A stretch of DNA of 64,000 nucleotides from Kluyvera cryocrescens NBRC 102467 (GTDB taxonomy: Bacteria > Pseudomonadota > Gammaproteobacteria > Enterobacterales > Enterobacteriaceae), in contig NZ_BCTM01000024.1 of assembly GCF_001571285.1 (NCBI RefSeq), forward strand, positions 16,387-80,386, written 5' to 3'. The translations under genes and the position numbers were made by a program. The notes below the pieces were generated by a model. That model had not been told where the DNA came from and ran no database searches. It was given only the letters and a program-made list of their open reading frames with translations. Shown here in pieces: positions 8,976 through 17,812 of the stretch (position 1 is the stretch's first letter; every line of letters begins with the position of its first letter).

Positions 8976-10319
8976 ATGTTAAACAGTATATTCATCATAA
9001 TTTGCCTGATCGCTGTCAGTGCGTTCTTCTCGATATCCGAGATTTCACTTGCCGCATCGCGCAAAATTAAACTGAAACTTCTTGCCGATGAAGGCAACAT
9101 TAACGCACAGCGTGTACTAAAAATGCAGGAAAACCCCGGTATGTTCTTTACCGTGGTGCAAATTGGTCTTAACGCGGTCGCCATTCTCGGCGGTATCGTC
9201 GGCGATGCAGCATTCTCTCCCGCTTTCCACTCTCTGTTCTCCAAATATATGTCCCCGGAACTCTCCGAGCAGCTGAGCTTCATTCTCTCCTTCTCGCTGG
9301 TCACCGGCCTGTTTATTCTGTTTGCCGATTTAACTCCGAAACGCATCGGTATGGTGGCGCCTGAAGTTGTGGCTCTGCGTATCATCAACCCGATGCGCTT
9401 CTGTCTGTTCGTCTTCCGCCCGCTGGTCTGGTTCTTCAACGGCATGGCTAACATCATCTTCCGCATCTTCAAGCTGCCGATGGAGCGTAAAGACGATCTG
9501 ACTTCCGACGATATTTATGCGGTATTTGAAGCCGGTGCGCTGTCCGGCGTACTGCGTAAGCAAGAACACGAACTGATTGAAAACGTGTTCGAACTGGAAT
9601 CCCGTACCGTCCCGTCCTCCATGACGCCGCGTGAAAATGTTATCTGGTTCGATCTGCACGAAGATGAGCAGAGCCTGAAAAACAAAGTCGCCGAGCACCC
9701 ACACTCAAAGTTCCTGGTGTGTAACGAAGATATCGACCACATCATTGGCTACGTGGACTCGAAAGATCTGCTGAACCGCGTACTGGCGAATCAGAGCATG
9801 GCGCTGAACAGCGGCGTACAGATCCGCAATACGCTGATTGTGCCGGATACACTGACGCTGTCCGAAGCGCTGGAAAGCTTCAAAACCGCCGGGGAAGACT
9901 TCGCGGTGATCATGAACGAATATGCGCTGGTGGTGGGGATTATCACCCTCAATGACGTGATGACGACCCTGATGGGCGATCTCGTCGGCCAGGGGCTGGA
10001 AGAGCAGATCGTAGCGCGCGACGAGAACTCATGGCTGATTGACGGCGGCACGCCTATCGATGACGTGATGCGCGTGCTGGATATCGATGATTTCCCGCAG
10101 TCGGACAACTACGAAACCATCGGCGGCTTTATGATGTTTATGCTGCGAAAAATCCCGAAACGCACCGACTCGGTGAAGTTCTCCGGCTACAAGTTTGAGG
10201 TGGTGGATATCGATAACTATCGCATCGACCAGCTGCTGGTGACGCGCATTGATAACAAGCCAACGGTGCTGGTGCCGAAACAGGCCGATCTCATGGAAAG
10301 CGAGCACAGCAACGCTTAA
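8976..10319 (+). CDS. paeA: CNNM/CorC-type membrane protein, polyamine exporter PaeA (YtfL)
   Basis: A 447-residue inner-membrane protein almost identical to E. coli YtfL, reported as a putrescine/cadaverine exporter (PaeA). It has an N-terminal DUF21 (CNNM) membrane domain with about four helices (residues 1-150). A CBS-domain pair follows (about 200-330; MTPRENVIWFDLHEDE, NEYALVVGIITLNDVM), then a C-terminal CorC_HlyC domain (about 350-430). Homologues have also been linked to Mg/Co export, so ion specificity is not certain. The leader of about 100 nt holds a hairpin and a repeated CGGGCCGG. ytfL and msrA are neighbours in E. coli; here the sugar islet separates them. Confidence 0.93.
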   Translation: MLNSIFIIICLIAVSAFFSISEISLAASRKIKLKLLADEGNINAQRVLKMQENPGMFFTVVQIGLNAVAILGGIVGDAAFSPAFHSLFSKYMSPELSEQLSFILSFSLVTGLFILFADLTPKRIGMVAPEVVALRIINPMRFCLFVFRPLVWFFNGMANIIFRIFKLPMERKDDLTSDDIYAVFEAGALSGVLRKQEHELIENVFELESRTVPSSMTPRENVIWFDLHEDEQSLKNKVAEHPHSKFLVCNEDIDHIIGYVDSKDLLNRVLANQSMALNSGVQIRNTLIVPDTLTLSEALESFKTAGEDFAVIMNEYALVVGIITLNDVMTTLMGDLVGQGLEEQIVARDENSWLIDGGTPIDDVMRVLDIDDFPQSDNYETIGGFMMFMLRKIPKRTDSVKFSGYKFEVVDIDNYRIDQLLVTRIDNKPTVLVPKQADLMESEHSNA

Positions 10320-10345
10320 TTCGTTTTTTCCTGGCTACAAACATC

Positions 10346-10370
10346 AACGGCTCCCATTGGGAGCCGTTTT
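10346..10370. terminator. Terminator between ytfL and ytfK
   Basis: A 10-bp perfect stem AACGGCTCCC/GGGAGCCGTT with a 3-nt loop and T-rich 3' flank on the + strand. It lies between two convergent genes and probably serves ytfL. Confidence 0.8.
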
Positions 10371-10394
10371 CAATTCTGCCGCATCGCGGTTCGT

Positions 10395-10601
10395 TTACGC
10401 CATTTCGGTCTGTAAACGTAGCACCTGGCGGTTCACTTCAGACATCACAGATAGGTGCTGCTTGTCTCTAATTTTAGGGATAAGAATTTTCCCTTTATCA
10501 AATTCAAAAGCGCCAACGTCCTTGATATACAACCGTCCACGAAACAGGGTCTTAACGTATTTTGCTACCTGAAACGGGTTGTAGCGTTGGAAAATTTTCA
10601 T
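10395..10601 (-). CDS. ytfK: YtfK, small activator of the SpoT ppGpp response
   Basis: A 68-residue basic protein ([20 protein letters not shown] start) recognisable as YtfK (DUF1107). In E. coli YtfK is reported to tip SpoT toward ppGpp synthesis during phosphate or fatty-acid starvation and to affect peroxide tolerance. GGAG lies six bases before the ATG. It is convergent with ytfL and divergent from ytfJ, as in E. coli. No membrane segment or signal is visible, so it should be cytosolic. Confidence 0.92.
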   Translation of the reverse strand: MKIFQRYNPFQVAKYVKTLFRGRLYIKDVGAFEFDKGKILIPKIRDKQHLSVMSEVNRQVLRLQTEMA

Positions 10602-10924
10602 TTTAATCTCCTGCGAGTACTACGCCCTAGTTGATCCACATTTGGCTTCAACGCTCCGGGGCGCAAAGTTAAATACTCGTTAACTATAGTCCATAAAAAC
10701 TAAGGGCCTCCATCATAGGGGGCCTTATTTACCAATTTATTACAATAATTCAGAACTTTCTTTTCAACCATACGATGAACACAGTATAAGGCTTCATTTT
10801 TACGAGATTGTGTGCGGTCCTCCACAAACTGGCACCGTCTTTGCGGGAAAAGTCCATAAATCGCACTTATGATTAAAACTATCGACCAAGTGGTCGGATC
10901 ACCTGCATAAAAAAAGGAAAAACC
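10602..10924. other. ytfK-ytfJ divergent intergenic region
   Basis: No gene is seen. An imperfect hairpin (AAGGGCCTC ... GGGGCCTT, 10702-10726) followed by ATTT resembles a terminator. TGTGC-N6-CCACA at 10811-10826 resembles a weak CRP site upstream of ytfJ. Both genes presumably have promoters here, but I cannot place them securely. Confidence 0.4.
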
Positions 10925-11479
10925 ATGACCCTACGTACGCTTCTGGCGGTTTCATGCCTGTTAATGCCGTTAATGGCAGCCGCACATAACTTCACAAATG
11001 GACAACGTGTCGCCCCCGTCGGCGTGGCAGATCGAGGTGAATTGATTCTCGATAATGATAAGTTTAGCTATAAAAACTGGAATAGCGCGCAGCTATCTGG
11101 AAAAGTGCGGGTGGTGCAACATATTGCCGGCCGCTCATCCGCCAAAGAGAAAAACGCCGCGCTAATCGAGGCGATTAAATCCGCAGGTCTACCGCACGAC
11201 CGCTACCAGACCACCACGATCGTCAACACCGATGACGCCATTCCAGGCTCATCGATGTTTGTTCGCAGCAGCATTGAGAGCAATAAAAAATTATTCCCCT
11301 GGTCGCAGTTTGTGGTTGATAGCGATGGCGTCGTCCGCAAGGCCTGGCAGCTTGATGAAGGTAGCTCTGCCATCGTCGTGCTGGATAAGGACGGGCGAAT
11401 TCAGTGGTCGAAGGACGGCACGCTGACGGCAGATGAAGTGAAGCAGGTCATCGCCCTGCTACATAAGTTACTGGGTTAA
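10925..11479 (+). CDS. ytfJ: YtfJ, periplasmic thioredoxin-fold family protein
   Basis: A 184-residue exported protein. A cleavable signal peptide (hydrophobic LLAVSCLLMPLMAAA, probable cut before HNF) precedes a YtfJ-family domain, structurally thioredoxin-like. No CxxC motif is present, so a classical redox role is unlikely. The function is unknown. AAGGA lies upstream of the ATG. Its last 12 bases overlap the end of the convergent peptidase-like gene. Confidence 0.92.
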   Translation: MTLRTLLAVSCLLMPLMAAAHNFTNGQRVAPVGVADRGELILDNDKFSYKNWNSAQLSGKVRVVQHIAGRSSAKEKNAALIEAIKSAGLPHDRYQTTTIVNTDDAIPGSSMFVRSSIESNKKLFPWSQFVVDSDGVVRKAWQLDEGSSAIVVLDKDGRIQWSKDGTLTADEVKQVIALLHKLLG

Positions 11480-12322
11480 TTGTTCGATTAACGTGGGGGC
11501 GCACTGCGGCCAGCGGTAGCCATTATGGACTGCCGTCAGCATCGTCTTCATATCGGCATAGCGCCCTTCGTTACTTGATGCATGCAGCACCACACTGATC
11601 AAATCCGCGCCGCCTGGGGCGCGGGTATAAACCAACAGATGGTTAAGTGCGGCCCCTAAAGTTCCGGTTTTTCCGCCTAATACCTCGGCACCAATCGTCT
11701 CGACAAAAGTGAGCGATGATATGATCCTTTTTTGTCGCGGATTGGAGCCCTCAAGAGACAGCGTATATCGCCGTTTTCCCCAGATATCAGTAATCGCCGG
11801 ATAATGCAGCGCAGCCAGCCCCAGACGCGCAATATCCCGCGCACAGGTGACCTGCCCTCTGGCAGCTAAACCGTGGGCATTGATAAAACGGCTGCGAAAC
11901 ATACCGAGCGACATCGCCACCCGATTCATCTGCTGCACAAAGCGCTGACGAGGATCGCCCTCTCCCCCTTCGAGCGCCAACAGGCGTTCCCCCATCGTAC
12001 GCGCAACGATGGTTGCCGACACGTTACTGGAGGGGATAAGCATATTGTGTAGTGCATCCCACAGGGTTAACGTATCGCCCGGCATCAGATTGTTGCCAGA
12101 GCCAGGAGTTTCTTCCCCCTCCCGCATTATCAGTTTCAGCGTAATGTCGGGCTGGATCTGCAAAGCAGTGATCGCGGCCAATACTTTCGTCAAGGACGCG
12201 GGGGCGACGGATAGCCGCTCATTATGAAGAAACAGTGGCTCACTGACCGATGTGGCCAGGTAACAGCAGGCGCTGCGCGCGCTCAGCGTCTCGCCGAGCG
12301 AGTCGCGCCATAGTACAGACAT
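11468..12322 (-). CDS. S11-type D-Ala-D-Ala carboxypeptidase-like serine hydrolase without an evident signal peptide
   Basis: A 284-residue protein carrying all three penicillin-binding-protein motifs: S43-L-T-K46, S98-S-N100 and K218-T-G220. Family members trim cell-wall pentapeptides in the periplasm. The ATG at 12322 has GGAGA seven bases upstream, and this start leaves no hydrophobic signal sequence. An in-frame ATG at 12355 adds only MLLLFLSGDCC and has no ribosome-binding site. It is also shorter than classical DacA/DacC and lacks the C-terminal amphipathic anchor. E. coli carries the different gene ytfI near here. Whether it is exported, and so whether it acts on peptidoglycan, is open. 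It is convergent with ytfJ, overlapping by 12 bp, and downstream of cysQ. Confidence 0.82.
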   Translation of the reverse strand: MSVLWRDSLGETLSARSACCYLATSVSEPLFLHNERLSVAPASLTKVLAAITALQIQPDITLKLIMREGEETPGSGNNLMPGDTLTLWDALHNMLIPSSNVSATIVARTMGERLLALEGGEGDPRQRFVQQMNRVAMSLGMFRSRFINAHGLAARGQVTCARDIARLGLAALHYPAITDIWGKRRYTLSLEGSNPRQKRIISSLTFVETIGAEVLGGKTGTLGAALNHLLVYTRAPGGADLISVVLHASSNEGRYADMKTMLTAVHNGYRWPQCAPTLIEQLTQ

Positions 12323-12384
12323 ACAACAGTCTCCGGACAGGAATAACAGCAGCATCGAGATTCAATGCTGCTGTTGGCAAAAAC

Positions 12385-13131
12385 TTAGAAAATAGATACC
12401 CGGAAGCCCGGGTTGAGGAAAGATTCGCGGGGAGTGTAATCCAGCGTTTTACCTTGCCAGTCGTTGACGTGGGCACCGGCGGCGGCGGCAACCGCGTGAC
12501 CGGCGGCGGTATCCCAAATATTGGTTGGCCCAAAGCGCGGATACAGCTGGGCTTCACCTTCCGCCACCAGGCAGAACTTCAGCGATGAACCGATAGACGC
12601 CGTCTGGTGCTCACCTAACTGCTGCAGGTACTCTTTCAGTTCGTCATCGTTGGCATAGTGCGAACGGCTGACCACCACCTTCGGTGGATTCGCGTCACGA
12701 ACCTGAATCGGTTTACGCACGCCGCACTCTTCTTTCCACGCTTTACCGTTCGCCGCGCTGTACATCACTTTCAGTACCGGGGCATACACCACACCGAGTA
12801 CCGCTTTGCCGTTTTCAATCAACGCAATATTCACGGTGAATTCACCGTTGCGTTTAATAAACTCTTTCGTGCCATCCAGCGGGTCGACCAGCCAGTAGCG
12901 CTGCCAGTGCTGGCGTATATCCCAGCCTGGCGGATCTTCTTCAGACAGGATAGGGATGTCTGGCGTCATGGCCTTCAGGCCGTTCACAATCACATGGTGG
13001 GCGGCAATATCGGCCGCCGTTACCGGGGAATCATCTTTCTTGCTGGCAACGTCTAACGGCTGCTTACCATCGTAAACCTGCATGATGGCATCGCCCGCGT
13101 CACGCGCAAGCTGACTGACTTGTTCTAACAT
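12385..13131 (-). CDS. cysQ: 3'(2'),5'-bisphosphate nucleotidase CysQ
   Basis: CysQ removes the 3'-phosphate from PAP and PAPS, recycling the by-product of sulfate assimilation and phosphopantetheine transfer. The 248-residue protein shows the Mg/Li-sensitive phosphatase motifs: SEED (about 64-67), DPLDGTKEF (about 83-91) and the C-terminal [11 protein letters not shown]. Length and ends match the E. coli enzyme. It is followed on the same strand by the S11-like gene after about 60 bp and is divergent from cpdB, another nucleotide phosphatase, across a 345-bp gap. Confidence 0.96.
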   Translation of the reverse strand: MLEQVSQLARDAGDAIMQVYDGKQPLDVASKKDDSPVTAADIAAHHVIVNGLKAMTPDIPILSEEDPPGWDIRQHWQRYWLVDPLDGTKEFIKRNGEFTVNIALIENGKAVLGVVYAPVLKVMYSAANGKAWKEECGVRKPIQVRDANPPKVVVSRSHYANDDELKEYLQQLGEHQTASIGSSLKFCLVAEGEAQLYPRFGPTNIWDTAAGHAVAAAAGAHVNDWQGKTLDYTPRESFLNPGFRVSIF

Positions 13132-13206
13132 TCTCCACCTCGTTAATATTACAGTGGCGTTAACCTATTGTTTTACTTATATCGCATCGCCGTTAATTCC
13201 GCTATG

Positions 13207-13334
13207 CCCTAAATAATTCGAGTTGCGGGACAAAAAGGCGAAGCCATTTGAACAGCGCCTGCGCTGGCCCCGAAGGGGTGAGGCCAAAGGCCGAATCACG
13301 CGGCCAACGCACCTGCAGCTTTAAGTATGACGGG
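13207..13334. repeat. Palindromic intergenic repeat (small MITE-like element)
   Basis: A block of about 128 bp has imperfect inverted ends: CCCTAAATAATTCGAGTTGC on the left and GCAGCTTTAAGTATGACGGG on the right. Together with the CCAACGCACCTGCAGC segment this resembles a dispersed non-coding repeat I associate with Klebsiella and relatives. It lies in the cysQ-cpdB gap (13132-13476), which otherwise holds only promoter sequence for both genes. No transposase is present. Confidence 0.6.
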
Positions 13335-13476
13335 CATATTCCCATCATTGTTCCGGATAACTGTGAACCGTTGCCGATTTCCCGTCATGATTTTCTGGCA
13401 TGATTCACACCTTCGTAAGTAACAGAAAACAAATACATTTAAATCTGTGTCTTAGATCTAAAAAAGGATGCCTCTG

Positions 13477-15420
13477 ATGATCAAGTTTAGCGCAACGCTC
13501 CTGGCTACGCTGATTGCCGCCAGCGTCAATGCGGCAACGGTGGATCTCCGCATAATGGAAACCACCGATCTACATAGCAATATGATGGATTTTGATTACT
13601 ACAAAGATACCGCCACCGAGAAATTTGGCCTGGTGCGGACGGCGAGCCTGATTAACGCCGCGCGCGACGAGGTGAAAAATAGCGTGCTGGTCGATAACGG
13701 CGACGTGATTCAGGGCAGTCCGCTGGGCGACTATATGGCGGCAAAAGGTCTAAAACAGGGTGATATCCACCCGGTCTACAAGGCAATGAACCTGCTCGAT
13801 TACGCGGTGGGCAACCTCGGCAACCACGAATTCAACTACGGTCTTGACTATCTACACAAAGCGCTAGCCGGGGCGAAATTCCCGTACGTTAACGCCAATA
13901 TCATCGACGTTAAGACTAAAAAGCCGCTGTTTACTCCGTATCTGATTAAAGAGACCGAAGTGGTCGATAAAGACGGCAGCAAGCATCAACTAAAAATAGG
14001 CTATATCGGTTTTGTGCCGCCGCAAATTATGACCTGGGATAAAGCCAACCTCAGCGGCAAGGTAACGGTCAACGACATCACCGAAACGGCGCGTAAATAT
14101 GTCCCAGAGATGCGCGCCAACGGCGCTGACGTGGTGGTGGTGATTGCCCACTCCGGTCTTTCCGCCGACCCATATCAGGCGATGGCCGAAAACTCCGTTT
14201 ATTACTTAAGCCAGGTGCCGGGCGTTGACGCGATTATGTTTGGCCATGCCCATGCGGTCTTCCCGGGTAAAGATTTTGCCAATATTAAAGGCGCGGATAT
14301 TGCCAAAGGCACGCTCAATGGCATTCCTGCGGTAATGCCAGGCATGTGGGGCGACCATCTGGGGGTGGTCGATCTGGTGCTCAACAACGATAGCGGCAAA
14401 TGGCAGGTCACCTCCGCTCAGGCGCAGGCGCGGCCGATTTACGATGCAGCAGCGAAAAAATCGCTGGCGGCGGAAGACAGCAAACTGGTTGATGCCCTGA
14501 AGGCCGATCACGACGCGACGCGTGAATTTGTCAGCAAGCCTATCGGTAAGTCCTCCGACAATATGTACAGTTTCCTGTCGCTGGTACAGGACGACCCGAC
14601 GGTTCAGGTGGTTAACATGGCGCAGAAAGCCTACGTTGAGCACTATATTCAGGGCGATCCGGACCTGGCAAAACTGCCGGTACTTTCCGCCGCCGCACCG
14701 TTTAAAGCCGGTGGCCGTAAAAATGACCCGGCAAGCTTTGTCGAAGTCGAAAAAGGCCAACTCACCTTCCGTAATGCCGCCGATCTCTATCTCTACCCGA
14801 ACACGCTGGTAGTGGTTAAAGCCAGCGGCAAAGAGGTAAAAGAGTGGCTGGAGTGCTCCGCCGGGCAGTTTAATCAGATCGATGTCCACAGCAGCAAGCC
14901 GCAGTCGCTGATTAACTGGGACGGTTTCCGCACCTATAACTTCGATGTTATCGATGGCGTGAACTATCAGGTCGATATTACCCAGCCGGCGCGCTACGAC
15001 GGCGAATGCCAGAGCATTAACCCGAAATCAGAGCGCATTAAAAATCTGACCTTTAACGGCAAACCTATCGATCCGAACGCTATGTTCCTCGTCGCTACTA
15101 ACAACTACCGCGCCTACGGCGGCAAGTTTGCGGGCACCGGGGACAGTCATATCGCCTTCGCCTCACCGGACGAGAACCGTTCCGTGCTGGCGGCATGGAT
15201 AAGCGCCGAATCGAAGAAAGCCGGGGAAATTCATCCTGCGGCCGATAACAACTGGCGCCTGGCCCCTATCCACAGCGACACCAAGCTGGATATCCGCTTT
15301 GAAACTTCGCCGTCAGAAAAAGCGGCGGCGTTTATCAAAGAGAAAGCGCAGTATCCGATGAAACAGGTGGCGACCGATGATATTGGCTTTGCTATCTATC
15401 AGGTGGATTTAAGCAAATAA
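13477..15420 (+). CDS. cpdB: 2',3'-cyclic-nucleotide 2'-phosphodiesterase/3'-nucleotidase CpdB
   Basis: CpdB is a periplasmic, metal-dependent bifunctional enzyme that turns 2',3'-cyclic and 3'-nucleotides into nucleosides for uptake. The ATG at 13477 gives 647 residues, the E. coli length, with AAGGA eight bases upstream. An in-frame ATG at 13468 is nearer that site. A signal peptide ([19 protein letters not shown]) is followed by calcineurin-type metal motifs TTDLHSN, GNHEFN, AHSGL and GHAHAVF. The C-terminal 5'-nucleotidase domain contains NNYRAYGG. It ends at a strong terminator shared with the convergent ytfH. Confidence 0.97.
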   Translation: MIKFSATLLATLIAASVNAATVDLRIMETTDLHSNMMDFDYYKDTATEKFGLVRTASLINAARDEVKNSVLVDNGDVIQGSPLGDYMAAKGLKQGDIHPVYKAMNLLDYAVGNLGNHEFNYGLDYLHKALAGAKFPYVNANIIDVKTKKPLFTPYLIKETEVVDKDGSKHQLKIGYIGFVPPQIMTWDKANLSGKVTVNDITETARKYVPEMRANGADVVVVIAHSGLSADPYQAMAENSVYYLSQVPGVDAIMFGHAHAVFPGKDFANIKGADIAKGTLNGIPAVMPGMWGDHLGVVDLVLNNDSGKWQVTSAQAQARPIYDAAAKKSLAAEDSKLVDALKADHDATREFVSKPIGKSSDNMYSFLSLVQDDPTVQVVNMAQKAYVEHYIQGDPDLAKLPVLSAAAPFKAGGRKNDPASFVEVEKGQLTFRNAADLYLYPNTLVVVKASGKEVKEWLECSAGQFNQIDVHSSKPQSLINWDGFRTYNFDVIDGVNYQVDITQPARYDGECQSINPKSERIKNLTFNGKPIDPNAMFLVATNNYRAYGGKFAGTGDSHIAFASPDENRSVLAAWISAESKKAGEIHPAADNNWRLAPIHSDTKLDIRFETSPSEKAAAFIKEKAQYPMKQVATDDIGFAIYQVDLSK

Positions 15421-15459
15421 CCACCATACCGGTGAGCGCATCGCTTCTCCGGATTATCG

Positions 15460-15492
15460 CTGGCCGGGTCTTGTGACCCGGCCAGTTTTTTT
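15460..15492 (+). terminator. Strong terminator after cpdB
   Basis: A perfect 11-bp stem CTGGCCGGGTC/GACCCGGCCAG with loop TTGT and seven Ts. The T-tract reaches into the last codon of the convergent ytfH. Confidence 0.92.
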
Positions 15493-15898
15493 ACGCCGAC
15501 GCGGAAACTTCACCCTCTTCTACCGCCGGGTGGTTTGCCATGACGTCGGGCAAATTAACCTCAATCCAGTCGGCCAGCGCCGCGACCTTCTCGCTTACCG
15601 CTTCCCCCATTGGCGTCAGGCTATACTCAACGTGCGGCGGAACGACCGGGTAGGAGCGACGATGAATAAAACCGTCTTGCTCCAATGCCTGTAGCGACTG
15701 AGCGAGCATTTTCTCGCTGACCCCGCCCATCTTACGGCGCAGATCGCTAAAACGGTGGGTCCCCTCCCGCAGCGCGACCAGAATCAATACTCCCCAACGG
15801 CTGGTCACGTGTTTTAACACGTCCCGCGAAGGGCAGCTTTCGGCGAACAAATTGCCATTACGCAGCTTTTGCGTCAGCGTGGGTTTCGGCTCTTTCAT
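15491..15898 (-). CDS. ytfH: HxlR-family transcriptional regulator YtfH
   Basis: A 135-residue winged-helix regulator of the HxlR/MarR-like type. N-terminal CPSRDVLKHVTSRWGVLILV carries the conserved Cys (about residue 22) that often senses electrophiles or oxidants in this family. The recognition region is KMGGVSEKMLAQSLQALEQDG, and VEYSLTPMGEAV forms the wing. It is divergent from qorB (ytfG), a quinone reductase, as in E. coli, and probably represses it. The shared region has two inverted repeats. Confidence 0.92.
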   Translation of the reverse strand: MKEPKPTLTQKLRNGNLFAESCPSRDVLKHVTSRWGVLILVALREGTHRFSDLRRKMGGVSEKMLAQSLQALEQDGFIHRRSYPVVPPHVEYSLTPMGEAVSEKVAALADWIEVNLPDVMANHPAVEEGEVSASA

Positions 15899-15920
15899 AC
15901 TTACCTTTTTGTACGTACTT

Positions 15921-15933
15921 ACTAAAAGTTAGT
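15921..15933. promoter_or_regulatory. Inverted repeat, candidate YtfH operator
   Basis: ACTAA-AAG-TTAGT is a perfect 5-3-5 dyad in the ytfH/qorB divergent promoter region, next to a GTACGTAC palindrome. HxlR regulators bind short dyads between themselves and a divergent oxidoreductase gene. Confidence 0.45.
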
Positions 15934-15934
15934 T

Positions 15935-15960
15935 ATGGTGTTAGCTTACCACAACACCAT
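15935..15960. promoter_or_regulatory. Second, longer inverted repeat upstream of qorB
   Basis: ATGGTGTT-N10-AACACCAT is a perfect 8-bp inverted repeat ending 22 bp before the qorB start. It could be a second operator or an RNA hairpin in the qorB leader. Confidence 0.4.
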
Positions 15961-15982
15961 ACGAACACGAAGGAGAACACTG

Positions 15983-16831
15983 ATGATCGCAATTACCGGC
16001 GCCACCGGCCAGCTTGGCCAACACGTTGTTGCTAACCTGCTTAAGACTACCGCGGCAGACCAGTTGGTTGCCGTAGTCCGTAACCCGGCAAAAGCCGAAG
16101 CGCTGAGCCAGCAGGGCGTGAACGTACGCCAGGCCGACTACGGCGATGAAGGTGCGCTGACCAAAGCGCTGCAGGGCGTGGAGAAGCTGCTGATTATCTC
16201 CTCAAGCGAAGTCGGCCAGCGTGCACCGCAGCACCGCAACATCATCCAGGCCGCTACCGCTGCCGGCGTGAAATTTATCGCCTATACCAGCCTGCTGCAC
16301 GCCGATACATCACCGCTGGGCCTGGCGGATGAACATATTGCCACCGAGAAAATGCTCGCCGACTCAGGTATCCCTTACGCGCTGCTGCGCAACGGCTGGT
16401 ATACCGAAAACTATCTGGCGAGCGCACCACCGGCGCTGGAGCACGGCGTCTTTATCGGTGCAGCCGGTCAAGGCAAAATTGCCTCCGCAACCCGCGCCGA
16501 CTACGCGGCCGCAGCGGCACGCGTCATCAGCGAAGAAGGACATGCCGGGAAAGTCTACGAACTGGCGGGCGATAACGGCTGGACGCTGAGCGAACTGGCG
16601 GCCGAACTGGCTAAGCAGAGCGGGAAAAAAGTGGTCTATCAGAACCTGAGCCAGGCCGATTTCGCCGCCGCCCTGAAGAGTGTGGGTCTGCCTGCCGGGC
16701 TGGCGGATATGCTGGCCGATTCCGACGTTGGCGCGTCCAAAGGCGGTCTGTTCGATGACAGCCATACTCTGAGTAAACTGATTGGCCGCCCAACCACTGC
16801 GCTTGCCGACAGCGTCAAAGGCATTCTGTAA
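15983..16831 (+). CDS. qorB: NAD(P)H:quinone oxidoreductase QorB (YtfG)
   Basis: QorB is a small NADPH-dependent quinone reductase of the atypical SDR/NmrA-like type. The ATG at 15983 (AAGGAG upstream) starts directly with the nucleotide-binding motif GATGQLGQ at residues 6-13; an upstream in-frame start at 15935 overlaps the regulatory dyads. The 282-residue protein contains YTSLLHAD and NGWYTENY, typical of the subfamily. It is cytosolic and divergent from its probable regulator ytfH. Confidence 0.93.
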   Translation: MIAITGATGQLGQHVVANLLKTTAADQLVAVVRNPAKAEALSQQGVNVRQADYGDEGALTKALQGVEKLLIISSSEVGQRAPQHRNIIQAATAAGVKFIAYTSLLHADTSPLGLADEHIATEKMLADSGIPYALLRNGWYTENYLASAPPALEHGVFIGAAGQGKIASATRADYAAAAARVISEEGHAGKVYELAGDNGWTLSELAAELAKQSGKKVVYQNLSQADFAAALKSVGLPAGLADMLADSDVGASKGGLFDDSHTLSKLIGRPTTALADSVKGIL

Positions 16832-16860
16832 GCGTTAAAAATCGGTTAAATGTGGTAGCG

Positions 16861-16903
16861 CCCCCGCGGGCCATCTCTGATAATAAACAGATGGCCCAGG
16901 GGG
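16861..16903 (+). promoter_or_regulatory. Leader hairpin overlapping the AraC gene's ribosome-binding site
   Basis: GGGCCATCT (16868-16876) pairs perfectly with AGATGGCCC (16889-16897). Outside that, CCCCC (16861-16865) can pair with GGGGG (16899-16903). The GGGGGA at 16899-16904 is also the Shine-Dalgarno of the GTG start at 16913. It lacks a U-tract, so it is not a standard qorB terminator. Confidence 0.45.
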
Positions 16904-16912
16904 AATTATCAC

Positions 16913-17737
16913 GTGCAAGGCGTACCGGAACAGTTTAACGACGAGAAAGACAGCGCGCGCTTTCGCCACCTGGCGCAGGTGCCGGGCGTTGAGCTGTATC
17001 ATGCGCATATCTCGCGCTACGCTTTCGAACCGCACACTCACGAAGCGTTTGGCATCGGTGTCATTGAAGCCGGGGCCGAGCGTTTTCGCTATCGCGGCAG
17101 TCAGTATGTCGCCCCCGTCCACTCCGTTGTCACCATGAACCCCGACGAGCTGCACACCGGCGAGGCCGAAACCGCCGATGGCTGGCGCTATCGGATGATT
17201 TATCTGGAGCCGCAGCTGCTTGAAGAGGTCACCGGCATCCGCCACTGGTGGTTTGCCGATGTTACCCGCCATGACCCGCTGCGCTCGCAGATGATTGGCC
17301 GTCAGATCCATGCGCTCTGGCACACCGACGACCCGTTGGCGCAGAAAGGGCTGCTGCTGGATATGATCGACACCTTTCAGCCGCTGGCCTGCCACGCCCC
17401 GGTGCTGCCGGAAGCGGCCCATCGCTTTGCCCGCGTGCGGGAGTACCTGTATGACAACTACATGCACTCCATTACCCTCGATGAACTGGCGAACGTTGCG
17501 GCCCTCAGCCCGTGGCATTTCCAGCGGCAGTTTAAGGCGCATTTTCACGTCACTCCGCATCAAATGCTGATGGCGGTGCGCCTGTGGCGGGCGAAGGAGT
17601 TTCTCACCTACGGCATGCCTGCCGCCGAAGTGGCTGCCGCCACCGGGCTGACCGATCAGTCTCACCTGACCCGCGCCTTCACCCAGCGCTATGGCATTAC
17701 GCCGGTACGCTATCAAAAACAGGTTAGCCGTCGCTAA
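16913..17737 (+). CDS. AraC-family transcriptional regulator
   Basis: A 274-residue regulator with a GTG start. The N-terminal cupin-type sensing domain (about 1-130) contains HISRYAFEPHTHEAFGIGVIE. The C-terminal AraC/XylS DNA-binding domain has two helix-turn-helix motifs (about 175-270): ITLDELANVAALSPWHFQRQ and AAEVAAATGLTDQSHLTRAF, ending YGITPVRY. This architecture is common in regulators of small-molecule exporters. ytfF, a DMT-type permease, follows on the same strand 75 bp later and is the likely target. E. coli has no such gene between ytfG and ytfF, so it is a local insertion. Confidence 0.9.
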   Translation: MQGVPEQFNDEKDSARFRHLAQVPGVELYHAHISRYAFEPHTHEAFGIGVIEAGAERFRYRGSQYVAPVHSVVTMNPDELHTGEAETADGWRYRMIYLEPQLLEEVTGIRHWWFADVTRHDPLRSQMIGRQIHALWHTDDPLAQKGLLLDMIDTFQPLACHAPVLPEAAHRFARVREYLYDNYMHSITLDELANVAALSPWHFQRQFKAHFHVTPHQMLMAVRLWRAKEFLTYGMPAAEVAAATGLTDQSHLTRAFTQRYGITPVRYQKQVSRR

Positions 17738-17812
17738 TCAGCAATCTCATACAATACTTCGCACCGTTCCCTTCCTACACTTTGCCCATGATAAATCGAT
17801 TGGGATCGGATG

